Shown here one piece after another: positions 19,901 to 28,537 of a stretch of 64,000 bases of DNA. Location of the stretch: assembly GCA_963663675.1 (NCBI GenBank), contig OY760498.1:2542001-2606000 (forward strand), in the 5' to 3' direction. The stretch's first letter is position 1. Each line of letters starts with the position of its first letter. The DNA is from CAINVV01 sp963663675 (GTDB taxonomy: Bacteria; Bacteroidota; Bacteroidia; Bacteroidales; Prolixibacteraceae). The position numbers and the translations under genes were made by a program. Under the pieces are notes generated by a model. That model was not told the DNA's origin. It was given only the letters and a program-made list of their open reading frames with translations, and did not search any database.

Positions 19901-20070
19901 GCAGTGCCGGCGTCGAAAGGTTGCCACAGTTCACTTCTCAAAAGTTTTCCATCTCTCTGATTATCTGAATTCTGTGCCAATGCCCTATTGGATAAAGAAA
20001 AAAGGAAGATGGCAAGACAAAATAGCAGACCCCTGAAGGTTCGATTGCGTGCATGAAATTTTGAATGCAT
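16984..20070 (-). CDS. Large secreted beta-helix glycoside-active protein with CARDB and DUF1349-like domains
   Basis: A 1028-residue secreted protein. The signal peptide ends after ALAQ (residue 33). The DUF1565-type opening DFYVSPKGNDSWSGTLAEP is at about 60-78. A long right-handed beta-helix covers about residues 130-640, with Asn-rich coils (VRNNIIHRVHRGF, VTNNIYYDIEQG). Two immunoglobulin-like CARDB-type segments follow at about 650-860. A C-terminal concanavalin-like DUF1349 region (DFYHAEDAYGTVYLKQLTGD, GLFVRND, YISLDGKNWI) occupies about 890-1020. The shape resembles GH141-like and related beta-helix enzymes. It most likely cleaves or binds a branched polysaccharide; the precise activity is unassigned. 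It has its own consensus promoter at 20131-20163. Confidence 0.82.
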   Translation of the reverse strand: MHSKFHARNRTFRGLLFCLAIFLFSLSNRALAQNSDNQRDGKLLRSELWQPFDAGTAKGDFYVSPKGNDSWSGTLAEPNASKTDGPFATLARAKSAVRELKSKVYLPKGKAIDARYVGTYHEFGKGKDIVVFIREGYYTLTEPLIFLPEDGGERVETNLPSGAFEWHHLRDNYVTYAAYPGEKPVISGASSVKGWVKEGNVWVAPWKGDSVMTLIANGKKQVLARIPNEGYFTLRQTPGSTLEIPYKPGDLKNWKDMQDNRIAILLRWRTAYNAIARIDEKKKIAYLKVPENGPDGTNNGLLVVPPRYWVENIRELLDAPGEWYFDKTRKTISYIPMKGFDNPNDMTLAVPQTVNLVKVVGNEEKPVRNLRFYGLIFEGAKENFRNYPHYYDPTPGCIAITYQFASDCEFAKSELRACGGVGMSIGIGCVNTRIFENTFDGLEQGALGVSSTGDMKNGKLIQVTRATTITRNIFSECGYGGGITLGVGGTNHTTISRNYFTRSGRPYTIDCGAGGLEGNITSDCVVEYNHFYDVQNDADDAGVIVVTGMTYNSYVRNNIIHRVHRGFFSDNVAFWFDNMSSNWTVTNNIYYDIEQGEMKTCGTYLIDNNYSDNFMIRHPLNAPEQIIEGDPEFVCSNLRVTLNGKPVSGEVPGGSLVKVWADVTNSGSSGVAPVTLFTNRKVVKIKPFPVIRNNTGTIEFDLRLNNLGRQEISIGETLPVVVAVTGAKPALLFDDIQLSETRILDGDSVTVSALATNLLSEPVNKNASLIVDGKAINTRLLTLKAGESKGVTFKIAPSGGNHSVRIENSDELTLNVLKSRQLDLKDQKLYTYISPKAKPAGISFDQPGNRYTIKASGWDFYHAEDAYGTVYLKQLTGDFTATVKIASFGNRTSEWYRSGLFVRNDISKSFDVDRGSLGSVLMFSTPGRAGIEYDEFGNGCMHKASSENLPENSPTPIWIKLERHGNRFTGYISLDGKNWIIKRQTGDIPEIGKAVDLGLAAGAPDQKQYTVNFEEWKIRVEDPAEAGK

Positions 20071-20130
20071 AATATTGTCAGTGAGTTGAAAAGATTTGAA
20101 AATACGGGAGTGTCAACAGTCAGTTCTTTT

Positions 20131-20163
20131 CAAAGATACATTTTTGCTTGTACATTTTGCAAA
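20131..20163 (-). promoter_or_regulatory. Consensus Bacteroidota promoter for the 1028-residue beta-helix gene
   Basis: On the minus strand: TTTG at 20163-20160, a 21-nt spacer, then TATCTTTG at 20138-20131. This matches TTTG-N19-21-TAnnTTTG exactly. The gene starts at 20070, giving a leader of roughly 50-55 nt. Confidence 0.75.
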
Positions 20164-20277
20164 CACATAAAAAACTGAAAATCCAACCTGTTTTGTTGAC
20201 TTCACCCTCTGAATTACGTATATTGTATAGTTCGGTCTTAACCGATTTATTTTATTAATCGTTTAATTATCAATACA

Positions 20278-20802
20278 ATGAAAAAGCTTTGTTTAACCAC
20301 AGCAATTGCTTTATTTCTGTTGTTGCTCTCAATGGAAATTCAGGCCAAAAACAAAACTGCAGATTTAAAGGCAGCTCAGACAGAAGTCAATGTGCTGATG
20401 GACAGATATACCAACTCATTGAAATCAAAGAATGCAAAGGCGCTTTCTGAATTACTGACTGAGGATGGTCAGTTTTACGGGACAGATCCCACCGAGTCAT
20501 TCTGTAAGCTGGCCCTCATCGAAACATGGACCCAGATGTTCGCAGACAAATCAACGGATTTGACCTATTCCCTGGATAAGCGTGAGATACGTGTTTCTCC
20601 CGAAGGGAAATCAGCACTTATTGTGGAGCAATTTTCGCTGAAGGGAGTCACGCCAAGGATTCCCTGGAGAATGGTTTCCCACGCCCTTAAAAGTGGTAAA
20701 AACTGGAAATTTGATTTCATCAGCTGGAATTTAACACCCAGGAATGAGGATATCGCCAAACTGAATCAAGCTTTGGATCAGGATAATGTGAAAGGGATAT
20801 AA
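20278..20802 (+). CDS. Secreted SnoaL/DUF4440-like (NTF2-fold) protein
   Basis: A 174-residue protein with a signal peptide (residues 1-23, ending QAKNK). One alpha+beta-barrel NTF2-like domain follows: VLMDRYTNSLKSKNAKALSELLTEDGQFYGTDP at residues about 41-75, WTQMF near 84, and a C-terminal WKFDFISWNLTPRN strand. This pattern is typical of DUF4440/SnoaL-like proteins, used for ligand binding or as small enzymes. It stands alone in a gene-sparse stretch. Function is unknown. Confidence 0.75.
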   Translation: MKKLCLTTAIALFLLLLSMEIQAKNKTADLKAAQTEVNVLMDRYTNSLKSKNAKALSELLTEDGQFYGTDPTESFCKLALIETWTQMFADKSTDLTYSLDKREIRVSPEGKSALIVEQFSLKGVTPRIPWRMVSHALKSGKNWKFDFISWNLTPRNEDIAKLNQALDQDNVKGI

Positions 20803-21075
20803 ATTGTCTCAGCAATAGAGCTTGCGACCAATCAATGCAACTCATCCCAATACAAGGATATGGGTATAAATGGCATATTAATTATTCACTATACTTAATA
20901 TTCTAATTTTGTAATCGTTATAAAATTTTTCCCGGAGGAAATAATAATTGGACAGGATTTGTTGAACATTTTTTTCGCGTATTATTATTTCCAATTAATA
21001 TCACCAGCAGGTTATAATGCATCCTAAAAAAGTAAAAAAACAGTTAACTTTATTCAAAATATAATCTATACTCCT

Positions 21076-21825
21076 ATGAAAAAATTAAACCTGCTTTTGA
21101 TTTTGATTTCAGTTGCGATGTATGTTACAGCACAGGAACCGGTCTCAGATTTGCCGGTAACAAGAAAAAATTCGGTAAAATTTTTACCGGTCAACCTTTC
21201 ACTCAACAGTATCGCATTTGAGTATGAACGGATGATCAGTACGAAAAACTCATTGACACTTGGTATAGGTATTCCGACCAACAGCTCGTTCACCAAAAAA
21301 TCAATTTTTGACACAATGGATCCGGCGGATATGCCTTACAATGATAAACTTGGAATTTTTAGTGTCAGGGCCGCCTTCAGGCATTACGCCGGGAAAAGTG
21401 GTCTTCCAAAAGGATTTTATATATCACCATATCTTAAATACCAGGATATCAAAGTAAACGCAACGATAAGTGCCACAGATGACAATGACAATTCTTATGA
21501 AAATAAGATTGAAATGAAAGTCAATACAATGAATCTCGGGTTTCAGCTCGGCTACCAGTTCCTGATCGGTAAAAGGGTGAACATCGATTTTTATTTCTTC
21601 GGACTTGAAGCCGGCATGGCCAATATTGACGGGAATTCCACTCCGGACAACCCTTCGTATGTCAATTCAGTGGCATCTGATGTACAGAATTTTGTAGATG
21701 ATATGCCCACTTTTGTCGGCGATAAAATAAAGGTATCCAAAACCACAACCAGTGTATTGTTAAAAGGGACCTCAATTCCATACCCGTTTTACAGGGGCGG
21801 GATCAGCCTGGGGATCGCTTTTTAG
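21076..21825 (+). CDS. Outer-membrane beta-barrel protein, small (DUF3575-like)
   Basis: A 249-residue protein with signal peptide (residues 1-20, cleaved near TAQE). Amphipathic strands alternate with short turns: FLPVNLSLNSIAFEYERMI, FYISPYLKYQDIKV, NLGFQLGYQFLIGKRVNIDF. The C-terminus RGGISLGIAF ends in an aromatic residue, as in outer-membrane barrels. It resembles the DUF3575-type barrels found across Bacteroidota. Ligand or partner unknown. It stands alone with about 270 bp of AT-rich upstream DNA in which I see no clear promoter. Confidence 0.75.
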   Translation: MKKLNLLLILISVAMYVTAQEPVSDLPVTRKNSVKFLPVNLSLNSIAFEYERMISTKNSLTLGIGIPTNSSFTKKSIFDTMDPADMPYNDKLGIFSVRAAFRHYAGKSGLPKGFYISPYLKYQDIKVNATISATDDNDNSYENKIEMKVNTMNLGFQLGYQFLIGKRVNIDFYFFGLEAGMANIDGNSTPDNPSYVNSVASDVQNFVDDMPTFVGDKIKVSKTTTSVLLKGTSIPYPFYRGGISLGIAF

Positions 21826-21992
21826 CGGATGGTTTAAAAAGTAAGCACCATAAAATGAAAAATATGGAGAAACAGTCTGCCAATGGCAATCCGGTCTATT
21901 AACGAAGGGCAATAATTCGGGGGCAAGTCATTTAAAATCTTCGCTCTATCAGAAAAATAAGGTAATTTCGACTATCACATAAATTTTGGATC

Positions 21993-22193
21993 ATGGATCT
22001 GGCACTGTTCTTATTGCCCTGGATCGGCAGTTCGATAATTGTAGGTATAGTGGGAAAAGGCACAAAAACCGGCTTCTGGATCACCTTCATCCTGTCTTTG
22101 TTATTTAGTCCGCTGACAGGCATTGTGGTAGTGCTTCTGTCGGGCAAAAAGGATGCCTCACCCAATTCGGATGAAAATACATCGGTTTCATAG
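21993..22193 (+). CDS. Small two-span membrane protein
   Basis: A 66-residue protein with two hydrophobic helices (residues about 3-20 and 28-50: FWITFILSLLFSPLTGIVVV) and a charged tail. The hairpin layout with GIVGKGTKTGFW between the helices is common among uncharacterised small Bacteroidota membrane proteins. Function unknown. It lies 167 bp after the barrel gene on the same strand. Confidence 0.65.
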   Translation: MDLALFLLPWIGSSIIVGIVGKGTKTGFWITFILSLLFSPLTGIVVVLLSGKKDASPNSDENTSVS

Positions 22194-22351
22194 CCTGTGG
22201 AAACATCCCTCTCCCGATTTGCTCCCGCTGTTTTCCTGCTAAATAATTTCATTTCCGGAGTATACGCCCAAAAAAATGGCGGCAGTCAATGAGTTCAGGT
22301 TTCTCACGTAGCACATTATCACCTTAGCCAATGCGGGTGCGGATTTGCACA

Positions 22352-22924
22352 TTAGAACATTTTGACTATAATTTCCTCCAGGGAGCGTTTCGGTACGTGG
22401 TGCACACGGTTTTCATCGCGCCAGTACTTCACCTCACTGTTTTTCATTTCTTCCAGAACCACTTCTTCTTTGGGTTTTCCGAGCGCCAGCACCTGGATAA
22501 TTTTCAAATGTTCAGGCAATCCAAGTAATTCACTAAGCCGTAACCTGTTGACAGAGTAGATCATGCAACCACCAAAACCTGACTCAGTGGCTCCCAGTAA
22601 AATACTTTGCACGGCAATTCCGTCATCACAAAGGTAATTTGGTGAGATTTCGGTATCGTGCAGCATGACAATGTAGGCAGCCGGTCTTTCACCTTCTTCC
22701 GGCCCAGGCCATTCGGTGAGGTATCCGGCCCAGGCAAGATTTTCGAAGACAGCGGCATTGAACGCTTCATCCGTACTGAGGATATACTTCAGTGGCTGGG
22801 CATTACGGGCTGAGGCAGAATTTCGGGCCAGGTCTATCCATTCTGTCAACTGCGATACTGTAACCCTTTCCGACTGGTAAAATCGCCGGTAACTTCGGTT
22901 TTTAAGTATTAAATCTTTGAGCAT
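22352..22924 (-). CDS. Nitroreductase family protein (FMN-dependent)
   Basis: A 190-residue nitroreductase-fold protein. The N-terminal RSYRRFYQSERVTVSQL (residues about 11-27) is the phosphate-binding Arg region of FMN. SASARNAQPLKYI lies at about 36-48, and GFGGCMIYSVNR near 117 is the second FMN contact. C-terminal GKPKEE near 149 is a family landmark. These enzymes reduce nitro-compounds, quinones or enones with NAD(P)H. Single gene, cytoplasmic. The 265-bp stretch upstream (22925-23193) contains nothing I can assign. Confidence 0.88.
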   Translation of the reverse strand: MLKDLILKNRSYRRFYQSERVTVSQLTEWIDLARNSASARNAQPLKYILSTDEAFNAAVFENLAWAGYLTEWPGPEEGERPAAYIVMLHDTEISPNYLCDDGIAVQSILLGATESGFGGCMIYSVNRLRLSELLGLPEHLKIIQVLALGKPKEEVVLEEMKNSEVKYWRDENRVHHVPKRSLEEIIVKMF

Positions 22925-23193
22925 GGCTTTCTGGTTTTTTCTTTATTTATAACACGGAGAGACACAAAGTTTATCAAGAGATTCACTGAGTAAGTAACAA
23001 CTTCCCGGGCAACTATTCCCGCTTTCGGTCTTCTAACCTTTTTCGCCTTCCTTCTGAAACAGGCATCACTCAATTTTGAACATTAACACATTTGAGTTTC
23101 CGTTTTCCTGCCACGAAGCCACAATGCCACGCTGGCACAAAGTAACTTTTTCAGAACTCTTCCAGTCTCCACTTCTTCCCTTCCGTCATACTG

Positions 23194-24417
23194 TCATACA
23201 GTCATATCGTCACCTTTCCCCCAATCCGGCAACCGTCTTTCTCCCTTTAGGTTGCGTATGTCAGTGACATCCTGGGTTACTTCAATTGTGCCTTTGTAGA
23301 CTCCTTCGGCATTGCGAAGTGCAAAATAGCGGATCAGGACAAATCTCTCCCGAAACTGGATCCAGAAATCAGCGTAATCTTTTCGTCCCTGCTTGAAAGC
23401 ATCCATTATTTCGTTTACAATATGCACGCTTTCAGGAGGATGACAATTTTGGACCTTGCGACCGATGATGGCCCTGGAACGGGGAAATATCCGATCCTTC
23501 ACCTCAGAAAAGAAACGTACTTCATCATTCTCGTCTACAAAAGTAATATCAACCGGCAAATTACTGAATATCAAGACGAATTGTTCTGGCGTAAGGGTAC
23601 CTGACCCCATGTTGATCCGGCCGCCCAGGCAAGGATCTGTTTTCCGGTCAAGAGTGCGTGATGATGGTGGATCAATAAAACTCCATCCTATTTCTGTACT
23701 CTGGCGCATCATTTCATCCCAGTCACCGGCAGCAATAGCCCTGTAGGCTACCGGGAAAACAATCTTCTCCTCACGGAAAATAATAGGCAGCACCACGAAA
23801 AACAATTTACCCAATTCTCTGGTTAACAGCACATTATCAGAATTATTCGAAACCAGCATCAGTTCCAGTGCTTTGATACTACTGCGGAAATCATCGTGAA
23901 AGGACCACATCAACTGCAGGCATCGGTGCTGAGGGAATGCTCTTTCAATATATGGAAACAGGATATTTTCCTTCTTGATATAATGAAGCTCATAAAGTTT
24001 CAGCCGGGAAACAAGAAGACGCAGGACCGAAATAGGTTCCTCCCGGTAAGGATGATCCAGATCAAAGATCAATTTTACAACTGCCTTTATATCAGTCATG
24101 ATCTTTTCCGCTTCGCGGTTCTCTTTCATCAGGAAGGTTAGGAAATGGGTCTCCCCTGGTTTTTCCCATTCCTGGCTGTTCAAAGATTTATAAAAAGCGT
24201 TGATTATTTTCCCCGTACCAGCCTTGACTGTTTCTACCGCAATTCCTTCAAGGAGCAAATTGTCCAGTACCTGCATCGCTTCTGCAGGTGTAACAGTTTC
24301 AATCATTGTGCGGTGCGACTCAAAGAGGCGTCTCCCCTCCCCTCCCCGCAGGAGTCCGCGGGCAAAACCAGTGAGTGTATCCAGGCGGTGAAGGCTATTG
24401 TTGATTAACTCCGACAT
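23194..24417 (-). CDS. DUF438 - hemerythrin - PAS protein
   Basis: A 407-residue cytoplasmic protein in three parts. Residues about 10-95 match DUF438 (FESHRTMIETVTPAEAMQVL). Residues about 105-235 form a hemerythrin-like four-helix bundle with metal-ligand His/Glu (DLDHPY, LYELHYIKKENILFPYIE, SFHDDFR, EEKIVFP). Residues about 280-395 are a PAS domain (LPVDITFVDENDEVRFFSE to TIEVTQDVTDIRN). Such proteins are proposed sensors of O2, NO or iron status. It lies 141 bp downstream of the RIC repair gene on the same strand, supporting a shared nitrosative or oxidative stress role. Its stop codon is inside an 8-bp tandem repeat (ATGAC[T/A]GT). Confidence 0.85.
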   Translation of the reverse strand: MSELINNSLHRLDTLTGFARGLLRGGEGRRLFESHRTMIETVTPAEAMQVLDNLLLEGIAVETVKAGTGKIINAFYKSLNSQEWEKPGETHFLTFLMKENREAEKIMTDIKAVVKLIFDLDHPYREEPISVLRLLVSRLKLYELHYIKKENILFPYIERAFPQHRCLQLMWSFHDDFRSSIKALELMLVSNNSDNVLLTRELGKLFFVVLPIIFREEKIVFPVAYRAIAAGDWDEMMRQSTEIGWSFIDPPSSRTLDRKTDPCLGGRINMGSGTLTPEQFVLIFSNLPVDITFVDENDEVRFFSEVKDRIFPRSRAIIGRKVQNCHPPESVHIVNEIMDAFKQGRKDYADFWIQFRERFVLIRYFALRNAEGVYKGTIEVTQDVTDIRNLKGERRLPDWGKGDDMTV

Positions 24418-24558
24418 TGGAATAAAAATAATAAAAAGTTTGGTTACACAGAGTAACAGGGAGATAAATGCAGGGCAACAAAGAGGAGAACATTGAAATC
24501 TTTGAGTACCCCTTTATGAACTCCGTGCATCTCCGTGCAATCAAAAAAATCAAAAATA

Positions 24559-25254
24559 TTATAGCTTTAATGCTTTGGGATAGAGGATATTATTCTCCAG
24601 GTGCACGTGAATGTGCAGGTCATCCTCGAACTGTTTGAGAAGCCTCAGGGTAACCAGGTAGGTATTGCAGGCATCCTCAGGTACCCGGTAATTATTGGTA
24701 AGCACACTGATGTGGTCAATCGCACCACCGGCAAATTCATGTTCACCGCTCATACGACTGATCTCCGAGGCAATAATATTCCTCGCCTCCCGGGAATCAC
24801 CTCTCAATGCCTCCGTGATAGCCGGGAAAAGAACCTCTTCTTCTTTTTGCAGGTGCTGAAGGAGTTCAGCATTTACCTGTGAAAAAAGTGAGGCCACTTC
24901 CACAAGCTCGGGATGATGAGAGCCATGAACATCGGCTATCTTACGGGTATAGGAAACCAGTTGCGGCAAAGTTTTTACAACATACTGATGGTGGGTGTTT
25001 ACAATATAATCTGCCAGGAAAGCCAGGTTCCAGGAGTTGAAATTTTGTGAAACGGAAAGCGGTTCGTTCTGAAGTTCAATTAACTCATTTTCTAACCCCG
25101 CCGGATTCAGTGATTTTTCTTCACACGCCTGGTGAAGTGTCTTTTTGCCACCGCAACAAAAATCTATACCTGCTTTGCTGAATAGTGACGCGGCTCTAAA
25201 ATCATTTGCAACTATCTCTCCCAGAGATAATTCACTGTATTTTATCTGTTCCAT
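24559..25254 (-). CDS. Iron-sulfur cluster repair di-iron protein (RIC/ScdA/YtfE)
   Basis: RIC proteins repair Fe-S clusters damaged by nitric oxide or oxidants. The start is ATG 25254 (231 residues); the longer open frame adds 40 hydrophobic residues upstream that overlap the promoter. The N-terminal ScdA_N domain shows GIDFCCGGKKTLHQAC (residues about 29-44). The di-iron bundle has HHQYVVKTLP near 93, HGSHHPEL near 116, HLQKEEEVLFPAI near 135, GEHEFAGGAIDHI near 171 and HIHVHLENNILYPKAL at the end. The gene looks complete and precedes the DUF438-hemerythrin gene. Confidence 0.95.
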   Translation of the reverse strand: MEQIKYSELSLGEIVANDFRAASLFSKAGIDFCCGGKKTLHQACEEKSLNPAGLENELIELQNEPLSVSQNFNSWNLAFLADYIVNTHHQYVVKTLPQLVSYTRKIADVHGSHHPELVEVASLFSQVNAELLQHLQKEEEVLFPAITEALRGDSREARNIIASEISRMSGEHEFAGGAIDHISVLTNNYRVPEDACNTYLVTLRLLKQFEDDLHIHVHLENNILYPKALKL

Positions 25255-25278
25255 TGTTTGAAATTTTAATGAATGGAA

Positions 25279-25314
25279 CAAAGATAAAATAAATAAAAGA
25301 CTAAAAGGTCTTTT
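25279..25314 (-). promoter_or_regulatory. Candidate promoter and operator of the RIC gene
   Basis: The minus-strand -7 box TATCTTTG (25286-25279) is exact, 25 bp before the RIC start. An inverted repeat with 7-nt arms AAAAGAC and GTCTTTT around TAAAAG (25295-25314) occupies the spacer and -33 position, where no good TTTG is seen. A regulator bound there would block or replace -33 contacts, as expected for a stress-induced gene. Confidence 0.5.
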
Positions 25315-25645
25315 TATAGAAATATTTTTATATTGAGTAATTCGTTTGTAGCCTTGATTTGTACAAAGCAACATTAGAATGCCGTTATTTGAACTTAGTC
25401 AAAATCAGGCAAATCGCAAAAAGATTTCAAAATAGAGAATATGATAACACCAACCAATCCAGGCTACCTGAAAGCCGTTTTTCGCATTTCTGCCAAATCT
25501 GCGGGGCAACTGACCTTTGGTCCGGGCAGTTGTCAATGTGATGCAAATTTTTCATTTGTACAACATATTTTTGTTACCTAGAGAAACACAGAGGAAATAA
25601 TTGGATAACGAAGAAATAAATTGAAATTCCTCATTATAACCCATT

Positions 25646-25745
25646 AACTCATAACTCATGTCTCATAACTCATGTCTCATGTCTCATGTCTCATGTCTCA
25701 TATCTCATGTCTCATCTCTCATGTCTCATCTCTCTTATCTCATCT
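25646..25745. repeat. Heptamer tandem repeat (TCTCATG) across the GH97 stop codon
   Basis: About fourteen degenerate copies of a 7-bp unit (consensus TCTCATG on the plus strand, CATGAGA on the minus strand), running up to and through the GH97 stop codon at 25740-25742. The rest of the 485-bp gap between the RIC gene and GH97 (25315-25645) shows no other gene or RNA. Confidence 0.85.
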
Positions 25746-27695
25746 CTTCGGCGTTATCTTTCCAACCCATCCTCCACCGGAAGCCAGTTTCAGTTTCAGA
25801 ACCTCTCCGGCTGTAAAATCGGATTCGACTTTTTTATAATCTTCGGCCCTGGCACCGGCATTGGTACCGTCTTCGATCATCTCAAGGTGGTATCTGCCCT
25901 GTGGCAGAAAGTCTGTAGGCAGATCAAAGCTTCGCTCCTGCCAGTCGGTAATAGCTCCGACATACCAGCTGCTGCCTGATCTTCTGGCCAGGATGGTGTA
26001 CCTGCCTATTTTACCGGAAAGAAGCCTTGTTTCGTTCCATTCGACGGGTATCCCTGCCAAAAAACCGGTGCACTCTTTTTCGCGGTAATAATCGGAAGGG
26101 GAATCGGGCAACATCTCCATCGGACTGCTCAGTATGACAAACAATGCCATGGAATGTGCCCGGGTACCCTGTCCCATCGGGTAATCGCCGACAGCACGGA
26201 AATTAGCTTTTGTGGCGTTTCGCAGGGTGCCCGGGATAAAATCCATCGGACCGGTAAACATCCGGATGTAGGGCAGCAGGTTGTGATGTTCCGGCGTGAC
26301 CCAGTCACTGCCTCCGTTGTATTCGAATTCTATCAGGGCTTCGCGGGTAAGCACATTGGGGTATTTGCGGCTCAGTCCGCAGGGTTTGTAAGCCCCGTGA
26401 AAATTGACCACCATTTTCTTTTCAGCAGCTTTCCGGGCAACCGCTTCATAGAATTCCACCATCTGCTGGTCGTCGCGGTCCATAAAGTCCATCTTGATGC
26501 CTGTGATTCCCCATTTCTCAAACTGGTCAAAGGCCTGGTCCCATTGGGTGTACAACGAATGCCAGATGACCCACAGCATTACCCCGACCCCTTTGGATTT
26601 GGCATAGGCAGTTACTTCGGCCATATTCAGCCCCGGCACTTCATGCAGTAAATCATCCCTGGGTGACCATCCATCGTCGAAAAGGAAATAGCGGATTCCT
26701 TGCTCTGCACAAAAATCGATGTAATACTTAGCCGTTTCCGTATTGACCCCGGCCTTAAAATTCACACCATAAATATTGTTTTTCCCCCACCAGTCGAACA
26801 TCACTACCCCGGGTTTGATCCAGGAAACATCCTCCATTCCGGTTGGGGAAGCGAGCAGGTACACCAGGTTGTTGCTGATCAGCCCTTCCTCATGACCGGC
26901 CACGGCAAAGATCCTCCAGGGGTAGTTTCGTTTGCCCTCCACCCTGGCCATGTAATCGTATCTTTCGCCAACCTGGCCACTATTATAAGCGTTTGTGGCC
27001 TTGGATCCGGACCTGGGATAAGCAGGATGGTCAACGGTGAGCCCCGGCTTCCCGGTTCCCCTGATCCACATACCCGGGTATTTATACAAGTCAGCCTCGG
27101 TAATCATGATGAACGGCCCATTGTCCTTTTCCACCAAAACCGGCAGGTGTACCAGCAAACCATCTTCAATCCTGCTGATTTTACGGAATTCATAGGGGGT
27201 CTCATAGGAGGACCTGAAAGATTTGGAAGGCTGGAAACGCAGGGAGTCATTTTCACCGAGATGGATATCAAGCTTTTCTTTGCGGATGATAAGACTGTCC
27301 TTCAGGTTGGTCGAAAAACGGTAGGCAAGTCCTTCATTGTACAACCGAAATATCAATGAATACCCTGATTTAAAATCAATTGTAAATTCATGGCAGAGAT
27401 TTTTATAGGTATCTGCTTTATCCCGGACAACGGGCCTGACCACTTCATCGATCAATTGGCCATGAGTCTTCTTAACCTGCAGAACGGAAAAAGGATTCTT
27501 CTCACCGGCTGTTTCAAGGGATAAACCGGAAAGTTCAAAAAGCAACTTATTACCTTTCAGCATTTTAACTGAAATATCCCGGTCTATGTCAATGGTTGCA
27601 GAAAGCAGCCTGTCAGGAGAAATAATTTCATATTGCTTGGCATTTGCATCCAGGAAAAGAACAACCAGGATCAGGGAGAGTAGAAAGTACTTCAT
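25740..27695 (-). CDS. GH97 family glycosidase, secreted (probable retaining alpha-galactosidase type)
   Basis: GH97 enzymes hydrolyse alpha-glucosides (inverting, SusB-type) or alpha-galactosides (retaining type). The 651-residue protein has a signal peptide (residues 1-19), the N-terminal beta-sandwich opening YEIISPDRLLSATIDID, and a central (beta/alpha)8 barrel. FLFDDGWSPRDDL lies near residue 335, GVMLWVIWHS near 370, GIKMDFMDRDDQ near 400-412 and VVNFHGAYKPCGL near 430. The Asp in GIKMDFM is at the position of the nucleophile of the retaining subgroup, so I favour alpha-galactosidase-like chemistry. A C-terminal beta domain closes the protein. Single gene, 45 residues into the Bacteroidota secreted set. 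Confidence 0.92.
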   Translation of the reverse strand: MKYFLLSLILVVLFLDANAKQYEIISPDRLLSATIDIDRDISVKMLKGNKLLFELSGLSLETAGEKNPFSVLQVKKTHGQLIDEVVRPVVRDKADTYKNLCHEFTIDFKSGYSLIFRLYNEGLAYRFSTNLKDSLIIRKEKLDIHLGENDSLRFQPSKSFRSSYETPYEFRKISRIEDGLLVHLPVLVEKDNGPFIMITEADLYKYPGMWIRGTGKPGLTVDHPAYPRSGSKATNAYNSGQVGERYDYMARVEGKRNYPWRIFAVAGHEEGLISNNLVYLLASPTGMEDVSWIKPGVVMFDWWGKNNIYGVNFKAGVNTETAKYYIDFCAEQGIRYFLFDDGWSPRDDLLHEVPGLNMAEVTAYAKSKGVGVMLWVIWHSLYTQWDQAFDQFEKWGITGIKMDFMDRDDQQMVEFYEAVARKAAEKKMVVNFHGAYKPCGLSRKYPNVLTREALIEFEYNGGSDWVTPEHHNLLPYIRMFTGPMDFIPGTLRNATKANFRAVGDYPMGQGTRAHSMALFVILSSPMEMLPDSPSDYYREKECTGFLAGIPVEWNETRLLSGKIGRYTILARRSGSSWYVGAITDWQERSFDLPTDFLPQGRYHLEMIEDGTNAGARAEDYKKVESDFTAGEVLKLKLASGGGWVGKITPKR

Positions 27696-28002
27696 GTGTT
27701 TTGGTTTATGAAAGAGTGGGCAAAAGAAGGGAAAATGTGATAATTTGCTCCCGTTTTTTTATTTGGTATTCTGCATACATCCATTCCATGAATGTAAACC
27801 AATTTAACATTTGAATGCCATAATTACTCCTTGCTTGTATTTATTGTATTTTGACTTGTGTTAGTACTTATGCTTAGTGATGGGCATAACCGCTGACGGT
27901 TGGCTTATGAGTAGTGACGGGTTTCGAAGCAAGTAATTGTCAACCGAGACATAAACTACAATAGATGCACTGCCCTTGGCAACCCACAAACCCAGCCATT
28001 AC
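27696..28002. other. Intergenic region with a degenerate cassette-boundary sequence
   Basis: No gene is visible. Positions about 27878-28000 hold short complementary motifs (ACCGCTGACGGTTGGC, then GTGACGGGTTTCG) of the kind that flank the accessory genes to the right. I read it as the left-most, diverged boundary of the cassette-like region. Confidence 0.35.
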
Positions 28003-28518
28003 TTAGATGCCGTGTTGTGTGCTGTGTTTATTTGCCATTTTATCAAAGGTAGTAAAAAACCATTTCAATCTTTTGATAATGTGTATTACAAGATAAACCG
28101 AAAGAATTATAGCAAGTTTGTCATGAATCTCAATGAATATTTTCCGTTGTATTTCACCGCCTTTTAGCAAATCTATCAACCAAGGTGTTAATCCGGTAAT
28201 TGCAACCAAAACAAATAGTAACGAAAGAATCAAAACTTGTTGGTTTTTTGTAATTAGTTTTTTCGTAATCACAACTTTGTACCAGTTCCAATGCTGGTAA
28301 ACATGATAAATCATTAATGCAGTGAGTACCACAATCGAAATTTTATGAATTGCAGACCAGCCTTGGTAATTAATACCAAGCACATAATCTTTAATTGCAA
28401 TATTTCCATGATTGCCCATGTGATACTCAACTTGAATCAACATCCCGGAAAATACAGTTGCAATTCCAAAAATAATAAGTCCAAGATTAATTATGAACCG
28501 ATTTACATTATTTCTCAT
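28003..28518 (-). CDS. DUF4405-like cytochrome b-type membrane protein
   Basis: A 171-residue integral membrane protein with four helices (about residues 8-28, 55-75, 92-112, 135-155). His residues placed at helix ends (SAIHKISIV, MIYHVYQHWNWY, IEIHDKLAII, LVIHIIKRLKW) could bind two b-type hemes, as in DUF4405 and formate dehydrogenase gamma-like families. It is 19 bp downstream of a ferredoxin gene and behind a Crp/Fnr gene on the same strand. A small electron-transfer module is likely; the partner reductase is not in view. Confidence 0.75.
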   Translation of the reverse strand: MRNNVNRFIINLGLIIFGIATVFSGMLIQVEYHMGNHGNIAIKDYVLGINYQGWSAIHKISIVVLTALMIYHVYQHWNWYKVVITKKLITKNQQVLILSLLFVLVAITGLTPWLIDLLKGGEIQRKIFIEIHDKLAIILSVYLVIHIIKRLKWFFTTFDKMANKHSTQHGI

Positions 28519-28537
28519 TAGACCAACCTCCTTTTCC

